A stretch of 64,000 nt of DNA, from positions 1 through 64,000 of the forward strand of contig NZ_WKCB01000004.1 in assembly GCF_021606685.1 (NCBI RefSeq), written 5' to 3'. The position numbers and the translations under genes were made by a program. Below are positions 1-9,950 of the stretch, piece after piece. Within the stretch, counting starts at the first letter, position 1. Each line of letters begins with the position of its first letter. The notes under the pieces were generated by a model. The model made no database searches. It was not told the origin of the DNA and was given only the letters and a program-made list of their open reading frames with translations. The stretch is from Pseudomonas syringae. GTDB lineage: Bacteria > Pseudomonadota > Gammaproteobacteria > Pseudomonadales > Pseudomonadaceae.

Positions 1-114
1 GCCCACGGATTCAAGGCTGCGGGCGGGCACACCGAGCCGGAGGCGAGGTGCCGAGTGGTGGGGCAAGAGCCTTTTGGTTACTTTTGGGCTCTTTTCAAAA
101 GTGACCCGCTGTAA
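1..114 (+). other. Partial open frame or dispersed-repeat fragment at window edge
   Basis: An open frame enters from the left edge and stops with TAA at 112-114; it encodes 37 residues ending in ALFKSDPL. Bases 77-105 form an imperfect inverted repeat (GTTACTTTTG against CAAAAGTGAC, one mismatch), so the 3' part could be a hairpin. I recall similar sequence as a recurring element in P. fluorescens-group genomes rather than a conserved protein domain, but this cannot be checked here. It may be the end of a gene or a repeat. Positions 115-170 hold nothing I recognise. Confidence 0.3.
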
Positions 115-170
115 GAGCGGAACCAATCCCCGCCGTTACCCAACAACGGATATGTACTCAACCCCAAAAA

Positions 171-1130
171 TCACCGACCAACCTTCTTCTTAGGCACAAT
201 CTTCCCCAACACCCGCCGCGCCAATCGCTTCAATTTCGACTCCTTCTCCGGCTCCGCCAACCCCTGCTGCCTAAGCCAATCCTTCCAGCGAATCCGCTCA
301 TCACGCACCAGCCACCCCTCCTGCTGGGCAAAGCTCTCAGCCAGGTACAACCCCCGGGTACTGGCCGGATACAGCTGATCCTTCTTCACGGTATACAACT
401 CAGCAAGCGGCTGGCCATCCTTCAACGGCATCAAATACAAATCCGGCCGCTGGCGGTCCAGGCGCGCGACAAGCTGGTCGCCTTCAAGCCGCTCATCCAC
501 ATGGAACAGGCTCAGCGACTTGGCCTCCTTGGGCACCTCAAGACGCAAGTCATAAATCAATTGCAACGACGCGGTCGGCAGATGCACATAGGCCCGTGGG
601 CGCTCGATCAGCTGCGTCGTGGCGCAGCGCACCGGGCGTGCGGCGCCGGACAGCGGGCTCAAGCGAAACGGCAGCGCCTCGCGGTAATGCAGGGCGGCGG
701 AGTAGGGCGCCGGCAGCCAAGTGTCGTTGAACCGCCCGCCGAGCCAGCCTTCCGGCGTCTCCAACAGGCATTCCTCGGCAATCTCCTGGATGGCGGTGTG
801 CAGCGGCAGGTTCAATTCGTGGGCGGGGACATAGCCGGAGATCAGCTTGAGTACCACGTCGCCACGGTCCTGGCGACGCTGGCGCACCAGCACCCAGTAA
901 TCCTTGTTCTGCCAGTGCAGGGTCAGGCGTACCGACACGCCGAGGTTGGCCAACTCCAGCGCGAAACGCTCGGGGTCTGCCACGTCTACCGGCTTGCGGC
1001 GTTGCAGGGTCTGGGCAAAGTTGAGCGGCATGCCCACGCTCTGGTAGCTGAGGCCTTCGGGCGTGGCTTCGACGTGCAGCGGCAGTGTCTTGAAGTTGCT
1101 GGGGTTTTTTCTTATGAGCGTTCGCGGCAT
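171..1130 (-). CDS. Conserved protein of unknown function, last gene of a three-gene operon
   Basis: This 319-residue protein starts with MPRTLIRKNP, preceded by AGGAG about 6 bases before the ATG; the open frame extends further upstream, but only this start has a good ribosome-binding site. No signal peptide or membrane helix is visible. The C-terminal 30 residues are strongly basic (KESKLKRLARR and KIVPKKK), which suggests RNA, DNA or membrane contact. I believe relatives in Pseudomonas are sometimes labelled metal ABC transporter ATPase, but no Walker A (GxxGxGKS/T), signature or Walker B motif is present, so that name is unsupported. It lies 40 bp downstream of the aldo/keto reductase gene and is probably cotranscribed with it. 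Function unknown. Confidence 0.75.
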   Translation of the reverse strand: MPRTLIRKNPSNFKTLPLHVEATPEGLSYQSVGMPLNFAQTLQRRKPVDVADPERFALELANLGVSVRLTLHWQNKDYWVLVRQRRQDRGDVVLKLISGYVPAHELNLPLHTAIQEIAEECLLETPEGWLGGRFNDTWLPAPYSAALHYREALPFRLSPLSGAARPVRCATTQLIERPRAYVHLPTASLQLIYDLRLEVPKEAKSLSLFHVDERLEGDQLVARLDRQRPDLYLMPLKDGQPLAELYTVKKDQLYPASTRGLYLAESFAQQEGWLVRDERIRWKDWLRQQGLAEPEKESKLKRLARRVLGKIVPKKKVGR

Positions 1131-1170
1131 GTCGGCTCCTTCCTGGGACGGGTCGGCCGCGTCGGCGGCA

Positions 1171-1983
1171 TCAGAGTTGACGAATGACTTGGGCAGCGGT
1201 CGCCACGTTATGGGCCAGGTGCAGCGGATTAATGGTCCCGACAATAGCACTGGCAACGCCCGTTTGCGCAAACAACAACATGAAACTGGCGCGTATTGGA
1301 TCCATTCCCGGCTCCAGGCACACATGGCCGCTGGCCAAGGCTTTTTTCACCAGAATGCCCTTGCCGTGCGCCGCCGCATATTCAATGACGGTTTTCTCGG
1401 CCTGTTCGTTCAGATTGTAGGTGACCATCGCGCAATCACCTTGTTCCAGAGCCTTCACGCCGCCCTCGACGGTTTTGCCGGAGAAGCCGAAACCGCGAAT
1501 CTTGCCCTCTTGTTTCAGCGCCGCGAGGGTCTGGTACACCTCGCAGTCGTTGAGGATATGCAGGTCGTTGCCGTCGGAGTGCACCAGCACCAGGTCGATA
1601 AAATCAGTTTCAAGGCGTTTCAAGCTGCGCTCGATCGACAGCCGCGTGTGAGCGGCGCTGAAATCGTGGCTGGACGTGCCATTTTCGAACTCTTCACCGA
1701 CCTTGCTGACAATCACCCAGTCCTTGCGCTGGTCACGCAACAGCGGGCCCAGGCGTTCTTCGCTGATGCCATAAGCCGGTGCGGTGTCGATCAGGTTGAT
1801 CCCCAGTTCGCGGGCCTGGCGCAGCAGCATGCGCGCTTCGTCGTCACCGGGGATCTGGAAGCCGTTGGGGTATTTCACCCCCTGGTCGCGGCCCAGCTTG
1901 ACGGTGCCCAGGCCCAGTGGCGACACCAGCAGGCCGGTGCTGCCGAGGGGGCGATGCAGGTCGTGCAGGGTAGGCAGGCTCAT
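1171..1983 (-). CDS. Aldo/keto reductase family protein
   Basis: A 270-residue NAD(P)H-dependent oxidoreductase of the aldo/keto reductase superfamily with a TIM-barrel pattern. The catalytic tetrad is visible: Asp and Tyr in NLIDTAPAYG, Lys in VIVSKVG and His in LVLVHSDG. The chosen start MSLPTLHDLHRPLGSTG overlaps the stop of the upstream FAD oxidoreductase gene by 4 bp, which implies translational coupling. At 270 residues it is shorter than the usual 310-330, the C-terminal cofactor and substrate loops being reduced. The substrate cannot be told from sequence; pairing with a flavoprotein oxidase/dehydrogenase suggests successive redox steps on one metabolite. Confidence 0.9.
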   Translation of the reverse strand: MSLPTLHDLHRPLGSTGLLVSPLGLGTVKLGRDQGVKYPNGFQIPGDDEARMLLRQARELGINLIDTAPAYGISEERLGPLLRDQRKDWVIVSKVGEEFENGTSSHDFSAAHTRLSIERSLKRLETDFIDLVLVHSDGNDLHILNDCEVYQTLAALKQEGKIRGFGFSGKTVEGGVKALEQGDCAMVTYNLNEQAEKTVIEYAAAHGKGILVKKALASGHVCLEPGMDPIRASFMLLFAQTGVASAIVGTINPLHLAHNVATAAQVIRQL

Positions 1984-3155
1984 GGCAACAGTTGCTCCCA
2001 GGCAGGTTGGCCGAGGGTCGGTTTGGGCAGGTCGGGCAGGGGGGCGCCGGCACTTGGGTGGATACCGTCGCGCTCCAGGCTGTTGATTACCCGGTCGGCG
2101 AAGTCCGGCGCCAGCGCCAGTTTGGTCGGCCAACCCACCAGCAGCCGGCCTTGCTCGGCGAGGAAAGCGTTGTCGGGACGCGACAGGCCCGATTGCAGCG
2201 GCTCGGCCCGGTCGACGCGCAAGGTGGCCCAGCGGGTCTGGCTCATGTCGATCCACGGCAGCAGTTGCGCCAGCTCTTTCTGGGCAGTGGCGATCTGTTC
2301 TTCAGGCGTGCGCGCCACGCCATCGGCCTCGGCAATGTCGCCGCCCATGTACCACACCCAGTTGCCATCGGCCGCCGGGTGCGTGGTCACGGTGATGCGC
2401 GGTTTGGTGCCGCCGCCGAGGCAGTGGGCGTACAGGGGCTTCAAGCCAGGGCCTTTGGCGATGATCATGTGCAGCGGGCGCGTCTGCATGGCCGGCTGGC
2501 TCAGGCCCAGGGCGGTCAACAGGTCGGCGGTGCCAGCGCCGGCGCTTAGCACGATGCGCTGGGCGCGGATCTCGCGGCCATCGACCTTGAGGCCCACCAA
2601 GGTATCGCCTTCGCGCAGCGGTTCGATGTGCTGACCGGCGAGCAAGCCATCACCGGCCAGTTGCGCCAGGCGTTCGATCAGGCTGGGTACGTCGATGACC
2701 AGTTCGGCCAGGCGATAAACCTTACCCTTGAAGCGGCGGTCTTGCAGCGCCGGGGGCAGTTCATCGCCCTTGACCTGATCGACACGGCCACGCACCGCCT
2801 TGCTGGCAAAAAAGCTGGTGAGGTTGCCGGCAATCGTGCCGGGGGACCACAAGTAATGCGCCTCAGAGAGCAAGCGCACGCCGGACAGGTCCAGCTCGCC
2901 ATTACCCGCCAGGGCTTCACGCCAGCGGCGCGGCATATCGGCAATCGCTTCGGATGCGCCGGTGAGGGCGCCGTGCAGGGCGTATTTGGCACCGCCGTGA
3001 ATGATCCCCTGGGACTTCACGCTCTGCCCGCCACCCAAGGTGGCGCTTTCCACCACCACCGTGGAAAACCCCTGGCGGCGCAGGCGCGCATTCAGCCAGA
3101 GGCCGGCAACCCCGGCGCCGACAATCAGAACGTCGGTGGAAATAACGGATGGCAT
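1980..3155 (-). CDS. FAD-dependent oxidoreductase, DAO/glycerol-3-phosphate dehydrogenase-like
   Basis: A 391-residue soluble flavoprotein. The dinucleotide-binding motif IVGAGVAGLWLNARL is at residues 11-25, followed by the second FAD contact VVVESATLGGG. The DAO-type fold is supported by the region around RIVLSAGAGTADLL and the C-terminal GRLLVGWPTKLALAP. It probably oxidises an amine, 2-hydroxy acid or polyol; the substrate is not evident. The ATG is preceded by TGAGG. It is the first gene of a leftward operon with the aldo/keto reductase (4-bp overlap) and the unknown protein. A -10-like TATACT lies upstream at 3187-3192 on the minus strand. Confidence 0.88.
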   Translation of the reverse strand: MPSVISTDVLIVGAGVAGLWLNARLRRQGFSTVVVESATLGGGQSVKSQGIIHGGAKYALHGALTGASEAIADMPRRWREALAGNGELDLSGVRLLSEAHYLWSPGTIAGNLTSFFASKAVRGRVDQVKGDELPPALQDRRFKGKVYRLAELVIDVPSLIERLAQLAGDGLLAGQHIEPLREGDTLVGLKVDGREIRAQRIVLSAGAGTADLLTALGLSQPAMQTRPLHMIIAKGPGLKPLYAHCLGGGTKPRITVTTHPAADGNWVWYMGGDIAEADGVARTPEEQIATAQKELAQLLPWIDMSQTRWATLRVDRAEPLQSGLSRPDNAFLAEQGRLLVGWPTKLALAPDFADRVINSLERDGIHPSAGAPLPDLPKPTLGQPAWEQLLP

Positions 3156-3186
3156 CGGCGACCTCAGTGTTCAAGACAAGAGGCGC

Positions 3187-3214
3187 AGTATACAGGCTGT
3201 TGAGTAGCGGTCAG
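3187..3214 (-). promoter_or_regulatory. Candidate sigma-70 promoter of the FAD oxidoreductase operon
   Basis: Reading leftward, CTGACC (four of six matches to TTGACA) is followed after 16 bases by TATACT at 3192-3187. Transcription would start about 25 bp before the ATG at 3155. The -10 is strong and the -35 moderate. Confidence 0.4.
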
Positions 3215-3546
3215 TGCCCGGCGGTTTTCGAGAACAGCTGGATGACCACCACGCCCAGCACAATCAGGCCCATGCCCAGCATCGCCGGCACATCCAGCTT
3301 CTGCCCGTAGATAAACAGCGCCGCGATGCTGACCATCACGATGCCCATCCCGGCCCATACGGCATACGCCACGCCGACCGGAACGGTGCGCACCACCAGG
3401 GTCAGCATCCAGAAGGCCACGCCGTAGCCGACGATCACCAGCAGCAGCGGGATTGGCGTGCTCCAGCCCTTGATGGCTTTCATGGAAACGGTGGCGATCA
3501 CTTCCGAGCAGATGGCAATGGCCAAGTAGCAGTAGGCGGCGTTCAT
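3211..3546 (-). CDS. Small multidrug resistance (SMR) efflux transporter, EmrE-like
   Basis: A 111-residue protein with four transmembrane helices, the usual SMR length. The essential membrane-embedded glutamate is Glu15 in AIAICSEVIAT, and the family patterns PVGVAYAVWAGMG and KLDVPAMLGM are present, so it should act as a proton-coupled dimeric exporter of cationic or guanidinium compounds at the inner membrane. The EmrE-like WAG(M)G signature favours multidrug cation export over the Gdx/SugE guanidinium branch, though specificity is not certain. The start MNAAYCYLAIA is chosen over an upstream in-frame ATG because it gives the family length. It is transcribed divergently from the LysR gene, which may regulate it. 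Confidence 0.9.
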   Translation of the reverse strand: MNAAYCYLAIAICSEVIATVSMKAIKGWSTPIPLLLVIVGYGVAFWMLTLVVRTVPVGVAYAVWAGMGIVMVSIAALFIYGQKLDVPAMLGMGLIVLGVVVIQLFSKTAGH

Positions 3547-3648
3547 GGGGTAGTCCTCGGTATGCAGCAATCTGATAAGGCCGGCATTCTAGAGGGTTGT
3601 CAGATGGGGTAAAGTCATTACCTATCCGAAATGAAGATGGGTTGAGCC

Positions 3649-4539
3649 ATGGCCGTGCAATGGAATCTGGAACAGATGCGCTTGTTTGTCAGCGTTGCCG
3701 AACAGCGTTCGTTTTCAGCAGTGGCGCGCCAGCAGCGCAAGGCCCAGTCGGCGGTCAGCAATGCAATTGCCCTGCTCGAGGCGGACCTGGGCGTGAGCCT
3801 GTTCGAGCGTAGCAGCGGCCGCCAGCCAAGCCTGACCGAAGCTGGCGCTGTGCTGCTGGAGGAGGCACGCGAGGTGCTGCGCCAGTGTGAGCGCCTCAAT
3901 GGCCGGGCGCTGTCATTGACGCGTGGTGAAGAAGCCTGCCTGCGCCTGGCCCAGGATGAGGCCATGCTGTTCCAGCCGGTACTCGACAGCCTTGAAGCGC
4001 TGGCGGCACATTACCCGCTGCTGGAAGTGCAATTGTCCAGCGCGGCCCAGGGCGATGTGGCGCGCAAACTGGTGGAGCGCCAGGCGGACCTGGGCTTGTT
4101 GTTCTATCACGACCAGATCCCCGAGGCCCTGGAGCGGCGGGTGGTGGGCAGTGTCGAAATGGTCACCGTGTGCGGCGTCAACCACCCGTTGGCCAAGGAA
4201 GGGTACGTCACCTGCCAGCGCCTGGCCCAGTATCGGCAGTTGCTGATGTCGACCCAAACCAGCGTTTACCCCGGCAGTGAAGCGGCCAGCCCGCTGGTTT
4301 GGCGCGCCGACAGTTTCTACGTGTTGGCCGAATGGCTGATGAGTGGCCTGGGCTGGGCCTGGCTGCCTCGGCATATCGTGCAGTACCCGACCTATCAGCA
4401 ACAAATGGTCGAACTGGACAGCGAATGGACCCCGCCGGCGCTGGTGGTCGAGCTGGTTTGGCGGCGCGACGAGCACCTTGGCCCCGCCGCGCGCTTCCTC
4501 GCCCAACGTTTTGCAGAGTGCTTGCAGGCGATCGACTGA
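3649..4539 (+). CDS. LysR-family transcriptional regulator
   Basis: A 296-residue LysR-type regulator. The N-terminal winged helix-turn-helix (residues 1-60) carries the typical MRLFVSVAEQRSFSAVARQ and SAVSNAIALLEADLGVSLFER patterns, and an effector-binding periplasmic-binding-protein-like domain covers roughly residues 90-290. The intergenic region with the divergent SMR pump gene is only 102 bp, the classical arrangement for a LysR regulator and its target, so control of the pump is a reasonable inference. The waaA gene starts 23 bp after its stop and may be partly read through. The inducer is unknown. Confidence 0.9.
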   Translation: MAVQWNLEQMRLFVSVAEQRSFSAVARQQRKAQSAVSNAIALLEADLGVSLFERSSGRQPSLTEAGAVLLEEAREVLRQCERLNGRALSLTRGEEACLRLAQDEAMLFQPVLDSLEALAAHYPLLEVQLSSAAQGDVARKLVERQADLGLLFYHDQIPEALERRVVGSVEMVTVCGVNHPLAKEGYVTCQRLAQYRQLLMSTQTSVYPGSEAASPLVWRADSFYVLAEWLMSGLGWAWLPRHIVQYPTYQQQMVELDSEWTPPALVVELVWRRDEHLGPAARFLAQRFAECLQAID

Positions 4540-4562
4540 AAAAGCCGATAAACTCCGCCGCC

Positions 4563-5837
4563 ATGAATAGAACTCTCTATAGCTGTCTGTTTTACCTGGC
4601 GCTGCCCTTGGTGGCTTTACGTCTGTGGCTGCGTGCGCGCAAGGCGCCGGCTTACGCCAAGCGCGTTGGCGAGCGCTTCTCCTATGGCTTGCCGCCGATG
4701 CAGCCGGGCGGGATCTGGGTGCATGCCGTGTCAGTGGGCGAAAGCATTGCCGCGGCGCCGATGATCCGTGGGCTGCTGGCGCGCTATCCGGCGCTGCCCA
4801 TCACCGTCACCTGCATGACGCCGACCGGCTCCGAGCGCATTCAGGCGCTGTTCGCCAACGAGCCGCGCATTCAGCACTGCTATTTGCCCTACGATTTGCC
4901 GTGCGCGGCCAAGCGTTTTCTTGATCGCGTACAGCCCAAGCTGGCTGTGATCATGGAAACCGAGCTGTGGCCCAACCATATCCACGCCTGCGCCCAGCGC
5001 GGTATCCCGGTGGCATTGGCGAATGCGCGACTGTCGGCGCGCTCGGCCAAGGGCTATGCTCGGTTCGCCAAACTGACGGCGCCAATGCTGGCGCAAATGA
5101 GCCTTTTCGCCGTGCAAACCGAGACCGAGGCCCAGCGTTTTCTCAGCCTCGGCGCGCGACCGGAAACCGTTGAGGTCACCGGCTCGATCAAGTTCGACCT
5201 GACCATCGACCCCGAACTGCCAGTGCGCGCCGCCGCCTTGCGTGCGCAATGGGGCGCCACTGAACGCCCGGTGTGGATCGCCGCCAGCACCCACGCAGGC
5301 GAAGATGAAGTGGTGCTCGCGGCCCATCGCCAATTGCTCGAAAGCTATCCCAACGCGCTGCTGATTCTGGTGCCGCGTCATCAGGAGCGCTTTGGCCCGA
5401 TGTTCGAGCTGTGTGAACAGCAAGGTTTTGCCACCGTGCGCCGTTCCAGCGGCGAGGCGGTCACGGCGGACACTTCGGTGTTGCTCGGCGACACCATGGG
5501 CGAGCTGCTGTTTCTCTATGCCCTGGCCGACAGCGCCTTTGTCGGCGGCAGCCTGGTGGCTACCGGTGGGCATAACCCGCTGGAGCCGGCGGCGCTGGCC
5601 AAGCCGGTGCTGATGGGGCCGCACGTGTTCAACTTCCTTGAAATCACCGCGATGATGCGTGAAGCGGGGGCGTTGCGTGAGGTGGAGGATGCAGAGGGGT
5701 TGGCCGAGGCCGTGCGGCAGCTGTTCGAGTTGCCTCGGGATGCGCAGAAGATGGCCGAGGCGGGGCTCAAGGTGATGCAGGCCAACCAGGGTGCGCTCAA
5801 GCGCTTGCTGGATGGCCTAGGCCGACTGATCAACTGA
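4563..5837 (+). CDS. waaA: 3-deoxy-D-manno-octulosonic acid (Kdo) transferase
   Basis: A 424-residue inner-membrane-anchored glycosyltransferase that adds Kdo from CMP-Kdo to lipid IVA, the first step of LPS inner-core assembly. The N-terminal hydrophobic segment LFYLALPLVALRLWL anchors it; the N-terminal domain has GIWVHAVSVGES with the catalytic Glu, followed by TVTCMTPTGSERI and METELWPN. The CMP-Kdo-binding C-terminal half has GDTMGELLFLYALAD, FVGGSL and GGHNPLEPAAL. Length matches the family. The start MNRTLYSCLFYL follows the LysR stop by 23 bp. A REPIN fills the space to the convergent tolC-like gene. Confidence 0.95.
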   Translation: MNRTLYSCLFYLALPLVALRLWLRARKAPAYAKRVGERFSYGLPPMQPGGIWVHAVSVGESIAAAPMIRGLLARYPALPITVTCMTPTGSERIQALFANEPRIQHCYLPYDLPCAAKRFLDRVQPKLAVIMETELWPNHIHACAQRGIPVALANARLSARSAKGYARFAKLTAPMLAQMSLFAVQTETEAQRFLSLGARPETVEVTGSIKFDLTIDPELPVRAAALRAQWGATERPVWIAASTHAGEDEVVLAAHRQLLESYPNALLILVPRHQERFGPMFELCEQQGFATVRRSSGEAVTADTSVLLGDTMGELLFLYALADSAFVGGSLVATGGHNPLEPAALAKPVLMGPHVFNFLEITAMMREAGALREVEDAEGLAEAVRQLFELPRDAQKMAEAGLKVMQANQGALKRLLDGLGRLIN

Positions 5838-5850
5838 CACAGCACCGCAT

Positions 5851-5952
5851 AACCAATGTGGGAGGGGGCTTGCTCCCGATAGCGGTGGATCAGCCAATAC
5901 ATGTGCTGACTGACACACTGCTATCGGGAGCAAGCCCCCTCCCACATTGGTT
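5851..5952. repeat. REPIN, class A, arms facing inward
   Basis: Two copies of the REP core GTGGGAGGGGGCTTGC lie as an inverted pair: a forward copy at about 5858-5885 and its reverse complement at about 5916-5948, separated by about 30 bp. The outermost bases AACCAATGTGGG and CCCACATTGGTT pair too. It sits between the convergent waaA and tolC ends, where the stem-loop could also stop transcription from both sides. Confidence 0.9.
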
Positions 5953-5962
5953 TGTAGTGTGT

Positions 5963-7402
5963 TCAGTAACCGGGGCGGGCTTTCAGCTGCTCGGCCGCAG
6001 CCTTGGCCAGATCCGGCGGCAGGAAGTCCCTGTCCGGGTTGTAGTCAGCCTTGAGGTAGCGCGCCAGATCCTGCAGGTCCCCCGGGTTCAAGGTGCCCGC
6101 CGCCTGCTTGAGGCGCAGGTTGTCGAGGATGTAGTCGTAGCGGCTGTTGTTGTAGTTGCGCACCGACGCGTAGAGCTGGCGTTGTGAGTCCAGCACATCG
6201 ACGATGTTGCGCGTGCCCACCTGGTAACCGATTTCCGTGGCTTCCACCGCGCTCTGGTTGGAGATGATCGACTGGCGGCGCGCCTGCACCTGCTCCACAT
6301 CGGTGTTCACCGCACGGTGCAGGTTGCGCGTGTTTTCCACCACTTGGCGGCGCAGGCCTTCGCGTTGCTGCTCGGTCTGGCCCAAGCGCGAGTAGGACTC
6401 ACGCACTTGCGAGCTGGTCAGGCCGCCGCTGTAGATCGGGATGTTCAAGCGCAGGCCAATCGTGCGCTGCTCCACATCGCCGCGGTACGGCGTGCCAAAG
6501 GCATTCGGGTTGCTGAAGCCGAGGGCGTCGTTGTCACCTTTTTCGTACTGCGCCACGGCGTCCAGGGTCGGCGCATGGCCAGCCTTGCGCTGCTTGAGGG
6601 TTTCTTCGGCGGCAGTGACCGCGTAGTTGCTGGCGAGCAGGTTGAGGTTCTGGCGGCCGGCCGTCTCGACCCAGGCCTTGGCGTCGTTCGGTAGCGGTGG
6701 CAGCACCGGCAGGGTGTGAACAATGCCCTGGATCGAGTTGTACTGGCGGTTGGTCAGGGTGATCAGCGCTTCAAAGGCGTCGTCCACCTGGCGCTGGGCC
6801 AGAATCCGGTTGGCCCGTGCGGTGTCATAGCTGGCCTGGGATTGCAGCACGTCGGTCTTGTCCGACAGGCCGACGTCGAAGCGCTCGTTGGACTGGTCGA
6901 GTTGGCGCTTGAAGGCGTTTTCTTCAGCCTTGGTCGAGGCCAGGTTGTCCTGGGCGCGCAGCACGGCGAAGTAGCTTTCGGCACTTTGCAGGATCAGGTT
7001 CTGTTCGGTGGCCGACAGCTGCAGCGCGGCCTGCTCGTTGGTGGCCTCGGCGGCTTGCAGCTGGAACCAGCGGTCGGCGCGGAACAGCGGCTGGCTCAGG
7101 GTCGCGCGCCAGGAGTGCGCATCGCGGTTGGCGGTGGCGGCCGGCGTGTCGATCTGGGTGCGCACGTTATTGATATCGGCGCCGCCCGACAGGTTCGGCA
7201 GCAGCCCGGCGCGGGCCTGGGGCACCACTTCTTTTTGCGCGCCATATTGCGCGCGGGCAGCAGCCAGGTCGGCGTTGTTGTCCACCGCTTCCTGGTAGAC
7301 GCTGACCAAGTCAGTTCTGGCGGACAAGGGCGCTTCAGCTGCCCAGACCATTCCGTTGGTCGCACAAGACACGGCGAGAGCCAGTGAGAGTTTGCGCAGC
7401 AT
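5963..7402 (-). CDS. tolC: TolC-family outer membrane efflux protein
   Basis: A 479-residue outer-membrane channel subunit that would form the exit duct for tripartite efflux pumps or type I secretion. A signal peptide of about 22 residues ends at MVWA-AEA. The mature part shows the two OEP repeats of TolC: coiled-coil-rich segments such as AEENAFKRQLDQSNERFDVGLSDKTDV and the C-terminal VGTRNIVDVLDSQRQLYASVRNYNNSRYDYI (split here only for description), with NIPIYSGGLTSSQV marking the second beta-barrel strand pair. Length is close to E. coli TolC. No periplasmic adaptor or inner-membrane pump gene is adjacent. It is divergent from thiC with a 450-bp gap. Confidence 0.9.
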   Translation of the reverse strand: MLRKLSLALAVSCATNGMVWAAEAPLSARTDLVSVYQEAVDNNADLAAARAQYGAQKEVVPQARAGLLPNLSGGADINNVRTQIDTPAATANRDAHSWRATLSQPLFRADRWFQLQAAEATNEQAALQLSATEQNLILQSAESYFAVLRAQDNLASTKAEENAFKRQLDQSNERFDVGLSDKTDVLQSQASYDTARANRILAQRQVDDAFEALITLTNRQYNSIQGIVHTLPVLPPLPNDAKAWVETAGRQNLNLLASNYAVTAAEETLKQRKAGHAPTLDAVAQYEKGDNDALGFSNPNAFGTPYRGDVEQRTIGLRLNIPIYSGGLTSSQVRESYSRLGQTEQQREGLRRQVVENTRNLHRAVNTDVEQVQARRQSIISNQSAVEATEIGYQVGTRNIVDVLDSQRQLYASVRNYNNSRYDYILDNLRLKQAAGTLNPGDLQDLARYLKADYNPDRDFLPPDLAKAAAEQLKARPGY

Positions 7403-7563
7403 GTGGCGATCCCTAGAGTGAATATTACGACGATAATTTAGCGCCCAAGGCTAAGGCGGGCCATTCCTGGCGTCAAGCCTTCTGGCGGTCATCGAGTGTA
7501 GTGGCGCTGACCCGGCGCAACAATCCCGCAATCGCGCCATTCATCACGCTGAATACACGGCTA

Positions 7564-7592
7564 TTGGCAATTTGCCCACGGCATGGTCTAGA
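7564..7592 (+). promoter_or_regulatory. Candidate sigma-70 promoter for thiC
   Basis: TTGGCA at 7564-7569 and TCTAGA at 7587-7592 are separated by exactly 17 bases. The predicted start, near 7599, falls just before the first base of the TPP aptamer, as expected for a riboswitch-controlled leader. Confidence 0.5.
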
Positions 7593-7602
7593 CTGGCCGC
7601 GT

Positions 7603-9757
<2,155 letters not shown>

Positions 9758-9782
9758 CCTCAGATTGCAGGTGCCTGCACTG

Positions 9783-9912
9783 GCCTCATCGGGGGCAAGC
9801 CCCCTCCCACAGTTTTGAACGTGTTCACACTTCAAAATGTGGGAGGGGGTTTGCCCCGCTCCCCCATTGGAATGCGTTCCAAATGTGGGAGCGGGCTTGT
9901 TCGCGAAGGCGA
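9783..9912. repeat. REP cluster: outward-facing class A pair plus one class C copy
   Basis: From left to right: a reverse-oriented class A arm (CAAGCCCCCTCCCAC, about 9787-9810), a forward class A arm (GTGGGAGGGGGTTTGCC, about 9839-9856), and a lone class C arm (GTGGGAGCGGGCTTG, 9885-9899, followed by TTCGCGAAGG). The first two form a pair in the orientation opposite to the REPIN near 5.9 kb. The cluster fills the thiC-cytX gap and probably separates the two transcripts. Confidence 0.85.
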
Positions 9913-9950
9913 TCCATCAAACAACAAAGTGCCCCTCAGAGATACCACCC

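Noticed and set aside
171..1130. ABC-transporter ATPase identity for the unknown protein
   Set aside because: No Walker A, signature or Walker B motif can be found in the translated sequence.
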